This document shows positions 9,129-17,461 of a stretch of 34,096 bases of DNA, piece by piece; position 1 is the stretch's first letter; each line of letters starts with the position of its first letter. The notes under the pieces were generated by a model. The model was not told the DNA's origin, did not search any database, and saw only the letters and a program-made list of their open reading frames with translations. Position numbers and translations under genes: made by a program. Origin of the DNA: Thermoleophilaceae bacterium (GTDB lineage: Bacteria; Actinomycetota; Thermoleophilia; Solirubrobacterales; JACPNS01); the NCBI GenBank assembly GCA_016463365.1, contig JAEMRJ010000012.1, forward strand, positions 1 to 34,096, written 5' to 3'.

Positions 9129-9221
9129 TTAGAAGCGCTCTTCGCCGCGAAGCAGCGCGTAGAAGAGGAAGAGGAAGACCAGCAGCGCAACTGCCAGCCC
9201 GAGGGCGTCAACGGTGCTCAT
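9129..9221 (-). CDS. kdpF: KdpF, small membrane subunit of the Kdp ATPase
   Basis: This 30-residue protein is a single membrane helix (LGLAVALLVFLFLFYALL) ending in the typical short RGEERF tail. KdpF peptides are about 29 residues, sit at the KdpA-KdpB interface and stabilise the complex. Position immediately before kdpA and the C-terminal E-R-F support the call. Its ATG overlaps the TGA of the preceding 26-codon ORF (ATGA), so translation is probably coupled to that ORF. The start is at 9221, because a longer in-frame opening adds residues unlike any KdpF. Confidence 0.88.
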   Translation of the reverse strand: MSTVDALGLAVALLVFLFLFYALLRGEERF

Positions 9222-9298
9222 ATCCGGTCCAGTCCTTCGATCGCCGCGAGCAGTGCCGCGAAGATGACGAGCGCGATCACTATCGAAATTGCATCCAT
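9218..9298 (-). CDS. 26-residue membrane peptide upstream of KdpF
   Basis: A short ORF begins at ATG 9298 and ends at TGA 9218, overlapping the kdpF start by 4 bases. It encodes one hydrophobic helix (ISIVIALVIFAALLAAI) followed by EGLDRI. Its size and topology resemble KdpF itself, so it may be a second tiny Kdp subunit or a leader whose translation feeds kdpF. No good Shine-Dalgarno sequence precedes it, so a leaderless or weak start is likely. The exact ATGA junction and the helical composition argue against chance, but function is inferred only from position. Confidence 0.6.
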   Translation of the reverse strand: MDAISIVIALVIFAALLAAIEGLDRI

Positions 9299-9354
9299 GA
9301 GGGCAACGTAGATCTGCCCATATGACGGCCGCGTTCCAATTCATCGCGGGCGCA

Positions 9355-9368
9355 TAACGATTTCGTTA
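9355..9368. promoter_or_regulatory. Perfect palindrome upstream of the kdp structural genes
   Basis: TAACGA-TT-TCGTTA forms two 6-bp arms with a 2-base centre, in the 93-base gap between kdpE and the first small Kdp ORF and 57 bases before its ATG. It is a candidate operator for KdpE or another dimeric regulator controlling the pump genes separately from the two-component genes. Classical KdpE sites are AT-rich direct-type boxes, so the identity of the binder is open. Confidence 0.4.
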
Positions 9369-9391
9369 CGGCCGCGAATAGTGGGGAAAAA

Positions 9392-10072
9392 TCAGCCCAC
9401 GAAGCGGTAGCCGACGCCCGGGTCGGTGCGAATGAAGCGCGGCTCGCCCTCGGGTTCGATCTTGCCGCGGAGTCGCGCGACATGGGTGCGCAGGACCTGG
9501 GTGTCGAACTCGTACTCCGGCCCCCAGACCTCCACCAGAAGCGCGCGCGTTGTCATCAGTCGCCCGCGGTTTCGCGCGAGCGTGCGCAGGAGGTCGTACT
9601 CGATGGGCGTCAGGTGGACTTCCTCGCCGTCGCGCTTGACCACGCGCGCGGCAAGATCGAGCGTCAGGCCGTCGGCTTCGATCACGGGCTCGTCCGCGCT
9701 CGTTCCGGCGCGCCGCAGGGCGGCACTCAGCCGGGCGACGAGCTCGCGGGGGCCGAACGGCTTGGTCACGTAGTCGTCGGCGCCGGCCTCCAGCGCGCGG
9801 ACCTTCTGTTCCTCGTCGTCGACTGCCGAAAGCACGATGATCGGCATCCCGCTCCAGGAGCGCAGTTGCTTGCAGACGTCGACGCCGTCGCCATCGGGAA
9901 GCACGAGGTCGATGATCGCCGCGTCAGGTGGGCGCACCGACGCGGCGTCGAGCGCCTCTTGCGCGGTTGCCGCCGCGGTCACGTCGTAGCCCGCGTCGCG
10001 CAGGACGACCTTCAGCGCGCGAAGAATCTGTGGCTCGTCGTCGCAGACGAGCACGCGGTGTGTGGCGTTCAA
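9392..10072 (-). CDS. kdpE: KdpE-type response regulator, OmpR family
   Basis: This 226-residue protein has a receiver domain (1-120) with acidic pair D11-D12, phospho-acceptor D55 in IIDLVLPD, and K104 in VTKPFG. An OmpR/PhoB winged-helix DNA-binding domain follows (about 130-226), ending GVGYRFVG. It lies just after its histidine kinase, with the TGA of the kinase overlapping a TTG start (TTGA at 10072-10069). No ATG fits, so TTG is taken as the start. In the Kdp system it activates kdp transcription under K+ limitation. A 93-base gap with a palindrome separates it from the pump genes, its likely target. Confidence 0.92.
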   Translation of the reverse strand: MNATHRVLVCDDEPQILRALKVVLRDAGYDVTAAATAQEALDAASVRPPDAAIIDLVLPDGDGVDVCKQLRSWSGMPIIVLSAVDDEEQKVRALEAGADDYVTKPFGPRELVARLSAALRRAGTSADEPVIEADGLTLDLAARVVKRDGEEVHLTPIEYDLLRTLARNRGRLMTTRALLVEVWGPEYEFDTQVLRTHVARLRGKIEPEGEPRFIRTDPGVGYRFVG

Positions 10073-11514
10073 CTCGTGCTCCGCGCCGGCTCGCCAGAAG
10101 CCGCCGGCGTGCGCTCAACCGGGAGTTCCACCACGAAAGTCGCGCCCTGGCCGGGGAGCGACTCGGCGTGCACGGACCCGTCGTTGGCTTCCACGAATCC
10201 CTTCACGATCGCAAGGCCGAGCCCTGAACCACTGTGCCCGGACGGCTCGCCACCGCGATAGAACGGCTCGAAGATTCGCTCGAGCTCGGCGCTTGGGATC
10301 CCGGGGCCGCGGTTGCTCACCCGCACGACGATACGACTGCCGCTTTCATGAACCTGCACGGACACGGGCTGATCGACCGAGTGTCGCAGCGAATTGGCAA
10401 GCAGATTGGCGAAGGCGCGCTCGAGTTGAGCGGCGTCGGCCCGGACGAACGGCATGCCGGGGTCGAGCGAGACGACGAATTTTCCGGCTGGCGCGTCGAG
10501 TTGTTCAATCGCCTCGCGCACGATCTCTTCGACCGAGCACCAGTCCCGCTTCGGCTTCGCCGCGCCGGCCTGCAGCCGCGACAGGTCAAGCAGCTGGCTG
10601 ACCAGGGTCGAGAGCCTTGCGGCCTCCTCGGTGACAGCGGCAGAGAGCTGTTCGCGATCTTCGTCGGGGAGGCTGGAGGAGCCGAGTGCGTCTCCGGCCG
10701 TCGCGATTGCGGTCAGCGGACTGCGCAGGTCGTGCGAGATTGTCCGTAGAAGTGCGGTCTTCATCTCGTCGCTGCGCCGGAGCGCCTGTGACTCGACCAC
10801 TTCGGCCATGAGCGCCTCGCGATGCAGGGCAGCGGCGAGCAGCGTCTCGAACGCCGGGACGATGCGTGTGGCGACACGATCGCGTGTTATGTCGCTGGTT
10901 CCGACGGGCAGCAGCAGCGTGCCGATCTGCGCAACTTCATCACGAAGCGGAAAGGCGATGCGCCGATCGTCGCCGCTCACGACGCTGAGTTCGATCGCTG
11001 CGGACGGGAGCTTGAGCACCTGCGCGAGTCGATGCGTGACTGTGGGCAGAGCCTCTTCAACGCTGCGCCCGCCGAGCAGGAGCCGGGCGGTCTCGGCGCT
11101 GAGGTCTGCCTCGAGTCGGCGCTGCTGCGCTTCGCGCGTACGCCGACGCGCGCGGTCGGCAATTGCGCTGACGGCAATTGCGACGACCAGGAAAGTGACG
11201 AAGGCGACGCCGTCCTGCTCTTTGGCGATCGTGAATTCGCCAGTCGGCGGAATGTGGAACCAGTTGAAAGCAAGGCCGCTGAGCACGGCCGTGAAGACGC
11301 CCAGGCGTGCGCCCCAGAAAGATGAAATGAGCAGTACGGCCAGCAGATAGAGAATCCCGGCCGAGATCGGCGATCCGATGCTCTTGACCGGGTAGATCAC
11401 TCCGGTGATCAGCGCGACCGATGCGACGGCCGCCAAGACGCCTGTGAGCCGGCTGGCGCCGTCGTCGCTCGCACTGTTCCTGCGCGCCATGGCGGTTCTG
11501 AATTCGCTGGCCAT
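10069..11514 (-). CDS. KdpD-like sensor histidine kinase (C-terminal half of KdpD)
   Basis: This 481-residue kinase begins with the DUF4118-type four-helix membrane domain of KdpD (about 23-118). A GAF-like region follows (about 140-235), then HisKA with phospho-acceptor H261 in ISHDLRSPLT, then HATPase_c with N374 in NLLANSLRHS, NRGPGIP near 401-407 and GSGLGLAI near 429-436. It lacks the KdpD/Usp sensor half, which is a separate gene at 3558-4712. It phosphorylates the adjacent KdpE (4-base overlap). The gene starts 28 bases after the site-2 protease stop and may share its transcript. A second in-frame ATG at 11490 is possible. Identity as a generic KdpD-type kinase is firm; whether it needs the detached sensor is inference. 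Confidence 0.92.
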   Translation of the reverse strand: MASEFRTAMARRNSASDDGASRLTGVLAAVASVALITGVIYPVKSIGSPISAGILYLLAVLLISSFWGARLGVFTAVLSGLAFNWFHIPPTGEFTIAKEQDGVAFVTFLVVAIAVSAIADRARRRTREAQQRRLEADLSAETARLLLGGRSVEEALPTVTHRLAQVLKLPSAAIELSVVSGDDRRIAFPLRDEVAQIGTLLLPVGTSDITRDRVATRIVPAFETLLAAALHREALMAEVVESQALRRSDEMKTALLRTISHDLRSPLTAIATAGDALGSSSLPDEDREQLSAAVTEEAARLSTLVSQLLDLSRLQAGAAKPKRDWCSVEEIVREAIEQLDAPAGKFVVSLDPGMPFVRADAAQLERAFANLLANSLRHSVDQPVSVQVHESGSRIVVRVSNRGPGIPSAELERIFEPFYRGGEPSGHSGSGLGLAIVKGFVEANDGSVHAESLPGQGATFVVELPVERTPAASGEPARSTS

Positions 11515-11542
11515 TCTGCCAGCGTAGTCCTGCCCGGCCGGT

Positions 11543-12658
11543 TCAGGGGCGACGCAGGATATCCAGCCAGCGAGCGATATCGGTGATCGACAGCAGTCCG
11601 TGCAGGCGCCCGTTGTCCATGACCAGCGCCCGTCCCGGTTCGGTCTGCATCAACTCGATCGCTGCTTCGCTCAGCGGCTTCGTGCTGTCCACGACCAGCG
11701 CCTGACCGATCGGCACCATCCGGTCGGAGACTGTGGTTGTTGACCACTCGCGACGCGGGGTCTGGGTCGCGGTCTGGGATCGCAGAAGTCCGATCGTCGT
11801 GCCGTCGCGGTCTTCCACCGGATACGCGCGGAAGCGCGTCCGGGGGAGCACCTGCTCCTCGAAGCGCTCGATCGTCAGGTCCTCCGGGAGGGTTCTCGGC
11901 TCCTTCACCATCAGGTCCGTGACGGTCATGCCGGCGAAGGTGGTCCGCACCCGCGCCATCTGCACCTCCGCCTGGCCGGCGTTGATCACGAACCAGCCGA
12001 TCAGCGCGAGCCAGAGTCCGCCCGGGGCGCCGAGCAGCAGCGCCATCGCGATTCCGCCGGCGATGAAGAACTGGCCGAAGAAGCGCCCGGTCGCGCCGGC
12101 CAGCTCAGTGGCCCGAGCGAAGTCCTGTTTGCGCTGCCAAATTGCCGCGCGCAGCACGCGCCCGCCATCCATCGGGAATGCCGGCAAAAGGTTGAAGACC
12201 AGCAGTGTGGCGTTCACGAACGCGAGCCAGTAGACCACTGCGTAGATCGAGCCCGGAGTTCCGGGGATCGCTGCCAGTGCGCCTGCGACGATCGCGATCG
12301 CGAGCGTGACCAGCGGCCCGGCGATCGCCACCCGGAACTCGGCGCCCGCCGAAGGGAACATGCCGGAGAATTTCGCGACGCCGCCGAAGAGCCACAGCGT
12401 TATGCCTTCGATGCGCATGCCCTCGCGCAGCGCCTGAAACGCATGTCCGAGTTCGTGGAGGATCAGCGAAGTGAAGAAGAGCACCGCCGCGAGCGTCCCC
12501 ATCACCCAGTAGGTAGCAGTCGGAAGGTCCTTGGCGAGTTCGGGAAACAGGTTCGCCGAGAGCGACCAGACGAGCAACGCGAATATGAAGATCCACGTCC
12601 AGTTGATGCCGATCTCGATGCCGCGCACCCTGGCGATGACGATCGTCGATTTCCACAT
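11543..12658 (-). CDS. Site-2 protease family intramembrane metalloprotease with CBS pair
   Basis: This 371-residue membrane protein belongs to peptidase M50. The zinc motif is HELGH at 68-72, and the third ligand lies in LLPAFPMDGGRVL (D164). About six hydrophobic segments fill residues 20-230. The C-terminal part (about 245-371) is a tandem CBS domain, which usually binds adenine nucleotides, giving a way to gate proteolysis by energy or c-di-AMP state. It may clip a membrane-bound anti-sigma factor or another regulator; none is adjacent. It is the first gene of the minus-strand run leading to the Kdp kinase and is divergent from the VOC gene with 44 bases between. The link to potassium is inferred from position only. 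Confidence 0.9.
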   Translation of the reverse strand: MWKSTIVIARVRGIEIGINWTWIFIFALLVWSLSANLFPELAKDLPTATYWVMGTLAAVLFFTSLILHELGHAFQALREGMRIEGITLWLFGGVAKFSGMFPSAGAEFRVAIAGPLVTLAIAIVAGALAAIPGTPGSIYAVVYWLAFVNATLLVFNLLPAFPMDGGRVLRAAIWQRKQDFARATELAGATGRFFGQFFIAGGIAMALLLGAPGGLWLALIGWFVINAGQAEVQMARVRTTFAGMTVTDLMVKEPRTLPEDLTIERFEEQVLPRTRFRAYPVEDRDGTTIGLLRSQTATQTPRREWSTTTVSDRMVPIGQALVVDSTKPLSEAAIELMQTEPGRALVMDNGRLHGLLSITDIARWLDILRRP

Positions 12659-12702
12659 GGACTGAAATCTACCCGTACCCCTGCGCTTGGTAGATTGGCC
12701 GA

Positions 12703-13059
12703 ATGATCACAAAACTCGATTTCGTCGGCGTCGCATCGCAGGATGCCGATCGTTCTCGCGCCTTCTACCTGGACACTCTCGGACTGCGCCCGGATGACAA
12801 GTCCGAGTACGAGTTCTGGGTCGGCGACACCTGCTTCGGAATCTGGGAGCCGGAGAAGGTCGGCCAGAAGTTCGCCCCGAACATCGCGAGCTTTCCGGCG
12901 CTTCACGTGGATGATGTAGAGGCGTCAAAGGCCGAGCTGGAGGCAAAGGGCGTTCAGTTCTATGGCGAGATCCTCGACACCGGCGTCTGCCACATGGCGA
13001 TCTTCGCCGACCCTGACGGCAATTCACTGATGCTGCACAACCGCTACGCGCCGCACTGA
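12703..13059 (+). CDS. VOC (glyoxalase/bleomycin resistance) family protein
   Basis: This 118-residue protein is built of two beta-alpha-beta-beta-beta units typical of the vicinal oxygen chelate fold: KLDFVGVASQDADRSRAFYLDTLGL at the start and FADPDGNSLMLHNRY at the end. These proteins bind a metal or hydrophobic ligand and act as lyases, dioxygenases or resistance proteins; the sequence does not fix which. The second VOC gene starts 7 bases after the stop, so the two form a pair. Start is ATG 12703, with no strong ribosome binding site. Confidence 0.88.
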   Translation: MITKLDFVGVASQDADRSRAFYLDTLGLRPDDKSEYEFWVGDTCFGIWEPEKVGQKFAPNIASFPALHVDDVEASKAELEAKGVQFYGEILDTGVCHMAIFADPDGNSLMLHNRYAPH

Positions 13060-13066
13060 TCCGTCC

Positions 13067-13450
13067 GTGATCGAACACGTCAGCTTCAACGTCTCGCGCG
13101 CTGACGCGCAGGATTGCGCGGGCTTCTACAAACTGCTCGGCTTTGCGATCGTCGAGCCGCCGGCGGGGCTCGGCGAACGGTCGATCTGGCTCACCCGCAA
13201 CGGCACGTCCCTGCATCTGATGTTTCGCGATCGCGAAGGGGTGGACATCGACCGCTCACCCGAGCCTGGCGCCGGGCACATCGCGCTCGTCGTGGACAAG
13301 TTCGACGCGATCATCGGAGCCTTGACCGCTGCCGGCACGAGCGTCGATCCGCGCAGCGAGTACTGGGGATCACCACGCGCCTACGTGCGCGACCCTGCTG
13401 GGAACACGGTCGAGCTGATGGCATTTCCGCCGCCGGTCTCAGTCTCCTGA
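13067..13450 (+). CDS. VOC family protein, second of a tandem pair
   Basis: This 127-residue protein starts with GTG at 13067, 7 bases after the preceding VOC stop. It begins IEHVSFNVSRADAQDCAGFYKLLGF and ends YVRDPAGNTVELMAF. The His in IEHVS and the Glu in TVELM sit where metal ligands occur in active glyoxalase-type members. The central part has GAGHIALVVDKFD. The protein differs clearly from its neighbour, so this is not a recent duplication. Its last 12 bases overlap the convergent aldo/keto reductase gene. Substrate unknown. Confidence 0.86.
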   Translation: MIEHVSFNVSRADAQDCAGFYKLLGFAIVEPPAGLGERSIWLTRNGTSLHLMFRDREGVDIDRSPEPGAGHIALVVDKFDAIIGALTAAGTSVDPRSEYWGSPRAYVRDPAGNTVELMAFPPPVSVS

Positions 13451-14230
13451 GGTAAGTCCCAGCTCGTCGATGTCGGCTTCGCTGAGCTTGAGCGTGGTCG
13501 CGGCGAGGTTTGCCGCCATGTGCTGCGGGTTGCGGGTGCCGGGAATCGGGACCACCACGGGCGAGCGCGCGAGCATCGCTGCCAGAACCACCTGATTGCG
13601 ATCGACCCCGTGGCGGTCTGCCACCTTCTTGGCGCGCTCTGACCCGCGCAGCGGGAAGTACGGAACGAACATGATCGAGTGGCGCTCGCAGTAGTCGATC
13701 ACGTCTTCGTGCTCGGTGTTTTCAAGGTTGTAGACGTTCTGCACCGCCGCGATCGGCGTGAGGCTGCGCACCCGGTCGAGCTGGTCGAGCGTCACGTTCG
13801 AGAGTCCGATGTGACGTACGCGACCGTCCTGCCTGGCGCTGAGGATCGGGTCAATCGACTGCTCGATCGGAATGCTCTTGTCGGGGCGGTGCAGGTAGTA
13901 GAGGTCGAGCGTGTCGAGCTGCAGCCGCTCACGGCTGGCATCGAGCGCTGCCGCCATGCGCTCTGGGGCGGCTCCGTGATAACCGCCTTTGGTCGCGACG
14001 TGGGCGCGCGGGTCACGGGCGATTGTCGCGCCGATCACCTGCTCGCTAGCGCCGCCTGAATAGATGTCTGCGGTGTCGATCAGATTGACGCCGAGCTCCA
14101 GCGCGGCCGGAAGAATCGCGCGCGAGGCGTCGTCGTTCTGGATGCGGTTGGTCCCGATCCCGATCCGGTGGATGTCAATCTCGCCGCCGAGTTTGAAGGT
14201 GGTCGGCAGGGCAGAATCTGCTGTTGTCAT
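13439..14230 (-). CDS. Aldo/keto reductase
   Basis: With the start at ATG 14230 the protein has 263 residues. A GTG 51 bases upstream is possible but adds an unlikely extension. It has the AKR barrel signatures: catalytic D52 and Y57 in IDTADIYSGGASE, K81 in VATKGGYHG, and H114 in LYYLHRPDKS. SNVTLDQLDRVRSLTP and the C-terminal VVPIPGTRNPQHMAANLAA carry the NADPH-binding part. These enzymes reduce aldehydes and ketones with NADPH. It is rather short for the family (usually 270-340) yet complete. No partner gene indicates a specific substrate. Confidence 0.92.
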   Translation of the reverse strand: MTTADSALPTTFKLGGEIDIHRIGIGTNRIQNDDASRAILPAALELGVNLIDTADIYSGGASEQVIGATIARDPRAHVATKGGYHGAAPERMAAALDASRERLQLDTLDLYYLHRPDKSIPIEQSIDPILSARQDGRVRHIGLSNVTLDQLDRVRSLTPIAAVQNVYNLENTEHEDVIDYCERHSIMFVPYFPLRGSERAKKVADRHGVDRNQVVLAAMLARSPVVVPIPGTRNPQHMAANLAATTLKLSEADIDELGLTSGD

Positions 14231-14308
14231 CGCACCATTGAATCGCGCCCGCGCGAGACCCGGTCCACTCACCGCAACCACGCCCGCTTGCTAGCCTGCC
14301 TGCATCCT

Positions 14309-14381
14309 GCCGCCATCGTCTAGGGGACTAGGACGCCGCCCTCTCACGGCGGAAACCGGGGTTCGAATCCCCGTGGCGGTA
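14309..14381 (+). tRNA. tRNA-Glu (anticodon CTC)
   Basis: A complete 73-base cloverleaf: acceptor GCCGCCA/TGGCGGT with a G1-U72 wobble, D arm with GTCTAGGGGACTAGGAC, anticodon stem CCGCC/GGCGG with loop CTCTCAC (CTC at 14343-14345), T arm CGGGG/CCCCG with TTCGAAT, and discriminator A. CCA is not encoded. The G-U terminal pair is normal for actinobacterial tRNA-Glu. Confidence 0.97.
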
Positions 14382-14387
14382 CTGGTG

Positions 14388-14420
14388 AAAGCCCTGCTTC
14401 GGCGGGGCTTTTCTCGTTTT
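14388..14420 (+). terminator. Intrinsic terminator after tRNA-Glu
   Basis: AAAGCCC-T-GC, a TTCG tetraloop, then GC-G-GGGCTTT form a near-perfect stem (14388-14411) followed by a T-rich stretch (TCTCGTTTT). It starts 7 bases after the tRNA and should end the tRNA transcript. Confidence 0.9.
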
Positions 14421-14597
14421 GCGCGGCGATTGCGGGTGGCAGCATGATGCCCCGAGTCTTTTGTCGGATCCGGCGCATTGCTCACACGGCAACCTGACCA
14501 TTTCAGCGCGTCGGTCGAACGCGTCGGACTGCGAGGATCAAGATCAGCGTCAGCCGGGGTTTCAGTCGCGCGCAACACGGGCCGATATGAAGCCACG

Positions 14598-17441
14598 ATG
14601 ATCACTCTAGGTTCCAGACCCCAATTTCTGACACTGTCGCTGGTGCTCCTCGGCTGTGCCGTCTTCCCCGCATCCGCATTTGCCGCGCCGACCTGCGTCT
14701 TCGGAGGCAGCACCGCCACCGTCACGCTGGCGAGCAACGACACATCGACGCTCTCAGTGAATGCCGGTGCGATCAATGTGAGCGGCTTCGGCGACTGCGG
14801 AGCCGCCACGACCGCCAACACCGACACGATCACCGTCACCGGCGCTGCTGGAAATGAGACGCTCACCATCGATCTGAGCGGCGGAGCCTTCGAGACCGGG
14901 CTGACCGTTGAAGGCACCGGCACTTCCGAAATCGAAATCGCCATTGACCTTGCGGCGGGAGCGACCGACCGCGTGAACGTGACCGGGACCGGCGGCGCGG
15001 ATTCGATCACTCTGGGCACGAGCGGCATCAACTTGAACGGCGACGACGACGCCGATGTCACTGTGACAAACACCGAGGCGTTCACAGTCAACGCCGGCGG
15101 CGGATCAGACATCGTCAGCGCCTCGGGCGGGAACGGGACCGGGGCGGCCTTCACGCTTGCCTCGACGTTGAACGGCGAACTCGGCGACGACACGATCTCC
15201 AGCGGCGCAGCGGCCGACACGATGAACGGCGGGGGCGGCACTGACTCCCTCGACTATTCGGCCATCACGGCGGGCGTGACGATCAGCCTGGCATCGACCG
15301 CCGCGCAGAACACCGGCGGCGCCGGATCGGACACCGTCAGCAACTTTGAAGACCTGGTCGGAACCGCGCTTCCAGACACGCTGACCGGCGATGCAGGTCC
15401 GAACACGATCACTGACGGTGCCGGTGCAGACACCGTCGTCGGTGGTCTGGGAAATGACACTTTCGTGCAGTCGGCGCTCGCCGACGCGTCTGACAGCTTC
15501 GCCGGCAGCGGAGGAATCGACACCGTCGCCTATTCAGCGCGCACTGCGGCGCTGAACATCGTGATCGATGGAGCGTTTGACGACGGCGAACTCGGCGAGG
15601 CCGACACGGTCGGCACCGACGTCGAGAACGTCACGGCCGGTTCTGGCTCTGATGTGATCGTCGGGACTGGAAGCCCCAACAACTTGGACGGTGGCGCCGG
15701 AGCGGACTACATTGACGCCGGTGCAGACAACGACATCGTCGCCGGCGGCAGCGAGAACGATGTCGTGATCGGCGGCTCAGGGGACGACACTCTGGACGGC
15801 GGCGCCGACACCGACACGCTCGACTTCACCGGAACCGCCGGCTCGGTGACGATGAGTCTGGCGCTTGCGACCCCACAGGTGACTGGCGGCGCTGGAACCG
15901 ACACCGCCACGGCTTTTGAAAATCTGACCGGTGGTAGCGGAGCTGACGTACTGATTGGCGACGGCGCCGTGAACACGCTCAACGGTGGCCTGGGCAACGA
16001 CTCACTCAGCGGCGGGCTGGGCGATGACACGTTGATCGGCGGCGCCGGATCCGACACCGCCAACTACACCGACTCTGCCGCGCCGATCACGGCCGACCTT
16101 GCGACTGGTAGTGCGACCGGCGAAGGCGCCGACTCGCTGTCGGCAATCACCAACTTGACGGGTTCAGCGTTTGCGGACACACTCACAGGCGACGCAGTTG
16201 CCAACGTGCTGACCGGCGCGGCGGGGGACGACGTCCTTGACGGGTCAACAGGCAACGACACGCTTGATGGCGGAACCGGTACCGACACGCTCGACTACGC
16301 AAACGCCTCGGGTGGCGTCACGCTGAGCCTGGCTTCGCTGGCCGCGCAGAACACGGGGGTGTACGGAACGGACACCGTTGCCAATGCCGAGAACATCACC
16401 GGATCCTCCTTCAACGACACGCTGACCGGCGACTTCGGGGCGAACGCGCTGAGCGGCGCGGCCGGAAACGACGTGCTGGTCGGCGGTCAGGGTGATGACG
16501 CCCTTGACGGCGGAGCAGACATCGACACCGGCGACTACTCGGCTGCCGCGAACGCAGTCACCGTCTCGCTCACGACCGGCACTTCGGCCGGAGCGCTCGG
16601 AAATGACACAGTCAGTGCGCTCGAAAACCTGACCGGCTCGGGCTTCAATGACACGTTGACCGGAGACGGAGCAAGCAACATAATCAACGGCGGGGGCGGG
16701 AGAGACCGCATTGAAGGCGCCACCGGCGATGACCTCCTCGACGGCGGCGCCGGGATCGACACGGCGGACTTCTCCACGTCGACGACAGCCGTCGTAGCGA
16801 GCCTGACCGCAGGTGCCGCGTCCGGGGCGCAAGGCGATGACACGCTCGAGAACTTCGAAAACGTCACCGGCGGTTCCGGCGACGATCTGTTGACAGACGG
16901 CGCGGGCGTGAACGTCGTGCAGGGCGGTGCAGGGAACGACACGATCGTCGCACGCGCGGGCGACGACGCCTACGACGGAGGAGCTGGCGCCGACACGATC
17001 GACGCGTCCGGCTTTGCGCCGACCGCGTCCGGAACGGGCCTGGACATTGACCTCTCGCGTGGGACGATGACGGGCATCGGCGCAGATTCGGTGACCGGTC
17101 TGGAAAACGTCATCGGCTCCGGCTTCAGTGATGAGATCACTGGCGACACCGCGGCCAACGTGATCAGCGGCCGGGGTGGCAACGACGTCATCGACGGTGC
17201 TGCCGGCAACGACCAGTTGCTCGGCGAGACTGGACGCGACCGGATCACTGGCGGTCGCGGACGTGACGAGTTGGACGGCGGGGGCGGCAATGACAATCTC
17301 AATGCTGCCTGCGACGCCACGACCGACCGCGTGATCGGCGGCCGGGGTCGCGACAAAGCATTGCTCGACAGTCGCGGCGAGCGCTTCAGCGGCGTCGAAA
17401 AGCGCACGCGGGTAACCACCAGCAGCAGCAGCTGTGACTGA
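14598..17441 (+). CDS. Sec-exported RTX-type calcium-binding repeat protein
   Basis: With the start at ATG 14598 the protein has 947 residues and a clear signal peptide (hydrophobic core [19 protein letters not shown], then APTC). An upstream in-frame start at 14478 would bury this signal. Residues 30 to about 190 are beta-rich without RTX motifs. After that come eight modules of about 75-80 residues. Each has a TDTLDYS-x-GVT-SLA part, an ENLTGS-x-F-x-DTLTGD part and a block of GGxGxD nonapeptides, which coordinate Ca2+ in parallel beta-rolls. The last block ends in arginine-rich GGRGRD repeats and a Ser-rich tail with a final Cys. RTX proteins of Gram-negatives use type I secretion. Here a Sec signal replaces it and no ABC exporter is nearby. 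It is likely a wall or extracellular matrix protein or adhesin. It stands alone between tRNA-Glu and treT. Confidence 0.9.
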   Translation: MITLGSRPQFLTLSLVLLGCAVFPASAFAAPTCVFGGSTATVTLASNDTSTLSVNAGAINVSGFGDCGAATTANTDTITVTGAAGNETLTIDLSGGAFETGLTVEGTGTSEIEIAIDLAAGATDRVNVTGTGGADSITLGTSGINLNGDDDADVTVTNTEAFTVNAGGGSDIVSASGGNGTGAAFTLASTLNGELGDDTISSGAAADTMNGGGGTDSLDYSAITAGVTISLASTAAQNTGGAGSDTVSNFEDLVGTALPDTLTGDAGPNTITDGAGADTVVGGLGNDTFVQSALADASDSFAGSGGIDTVAYSARTAALNIVIDGAFDDGELGEADTVGTDVENVTAGSGSDVIVGTGSPNNLDGGAGADYIDAGADNDIVAGGSENDVVIGGSGDDTLDGGADTDTLDFTGTAGSVTMSLALATPQVTGGAGTDTATAFENLTGGSGADVLIGDGAVNTLNGGLGNDSLSGGLGDDTLIGGAGSDTANYTDSAAPITADLATGSATGEGADSLSAITNLTGSAFADTLTGDAVANVLTGAAGDDVLDGSTGNDTLDGGTGTDTLDYANASGGVTLSLASLAAQNTGVYGTDTVANAENITGSSFNDTLTGDFGANALSGAAGNDVLVGGQGDDALDGGADIDTGDYSAAANAVTVSLTTGTSAGALGNDTVSALENLTGSGFNDTLTGDGASNIINGGGGRDRIEGATGDDLLDGGAGIDTADFSTSTTAVVASLTAGAASGAQGDDTLENFENVTGGSGDDLLTDGAGVNVVQGGAGNDTIVARAGDDAYDGGAGADTIDASGFAPTASGTGLDIDLSRGTMTGIGADSVTGLENVIGSGFSDEITGDTAANVISGRGGNDVIDGAAGNDQLLGETGRDRITGGRGRDELDGGGGNDNLNAACDATTDRVIGGRGRDKALLDSRGERFSGVEKRTRVTTSSSSCD

Positions 17442-17461
17442 TTTCAGTACCTGAAGAGCCG

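Noticed and set aside
9381..9400. GTGGG...CCCAC repeat at the kdpE stop as a terminator
   Set aside because: The T-run lies inside the loop and not after the stem, so it does not look like an intrinsic terminator.
15180..17340. CRISPR-like or tandem DNA repeats
   Set aside because: The periodic sequence is coding: it is the protein repeat of the RTX gene, with degenerate third positions and no constant repeat/spacer units.
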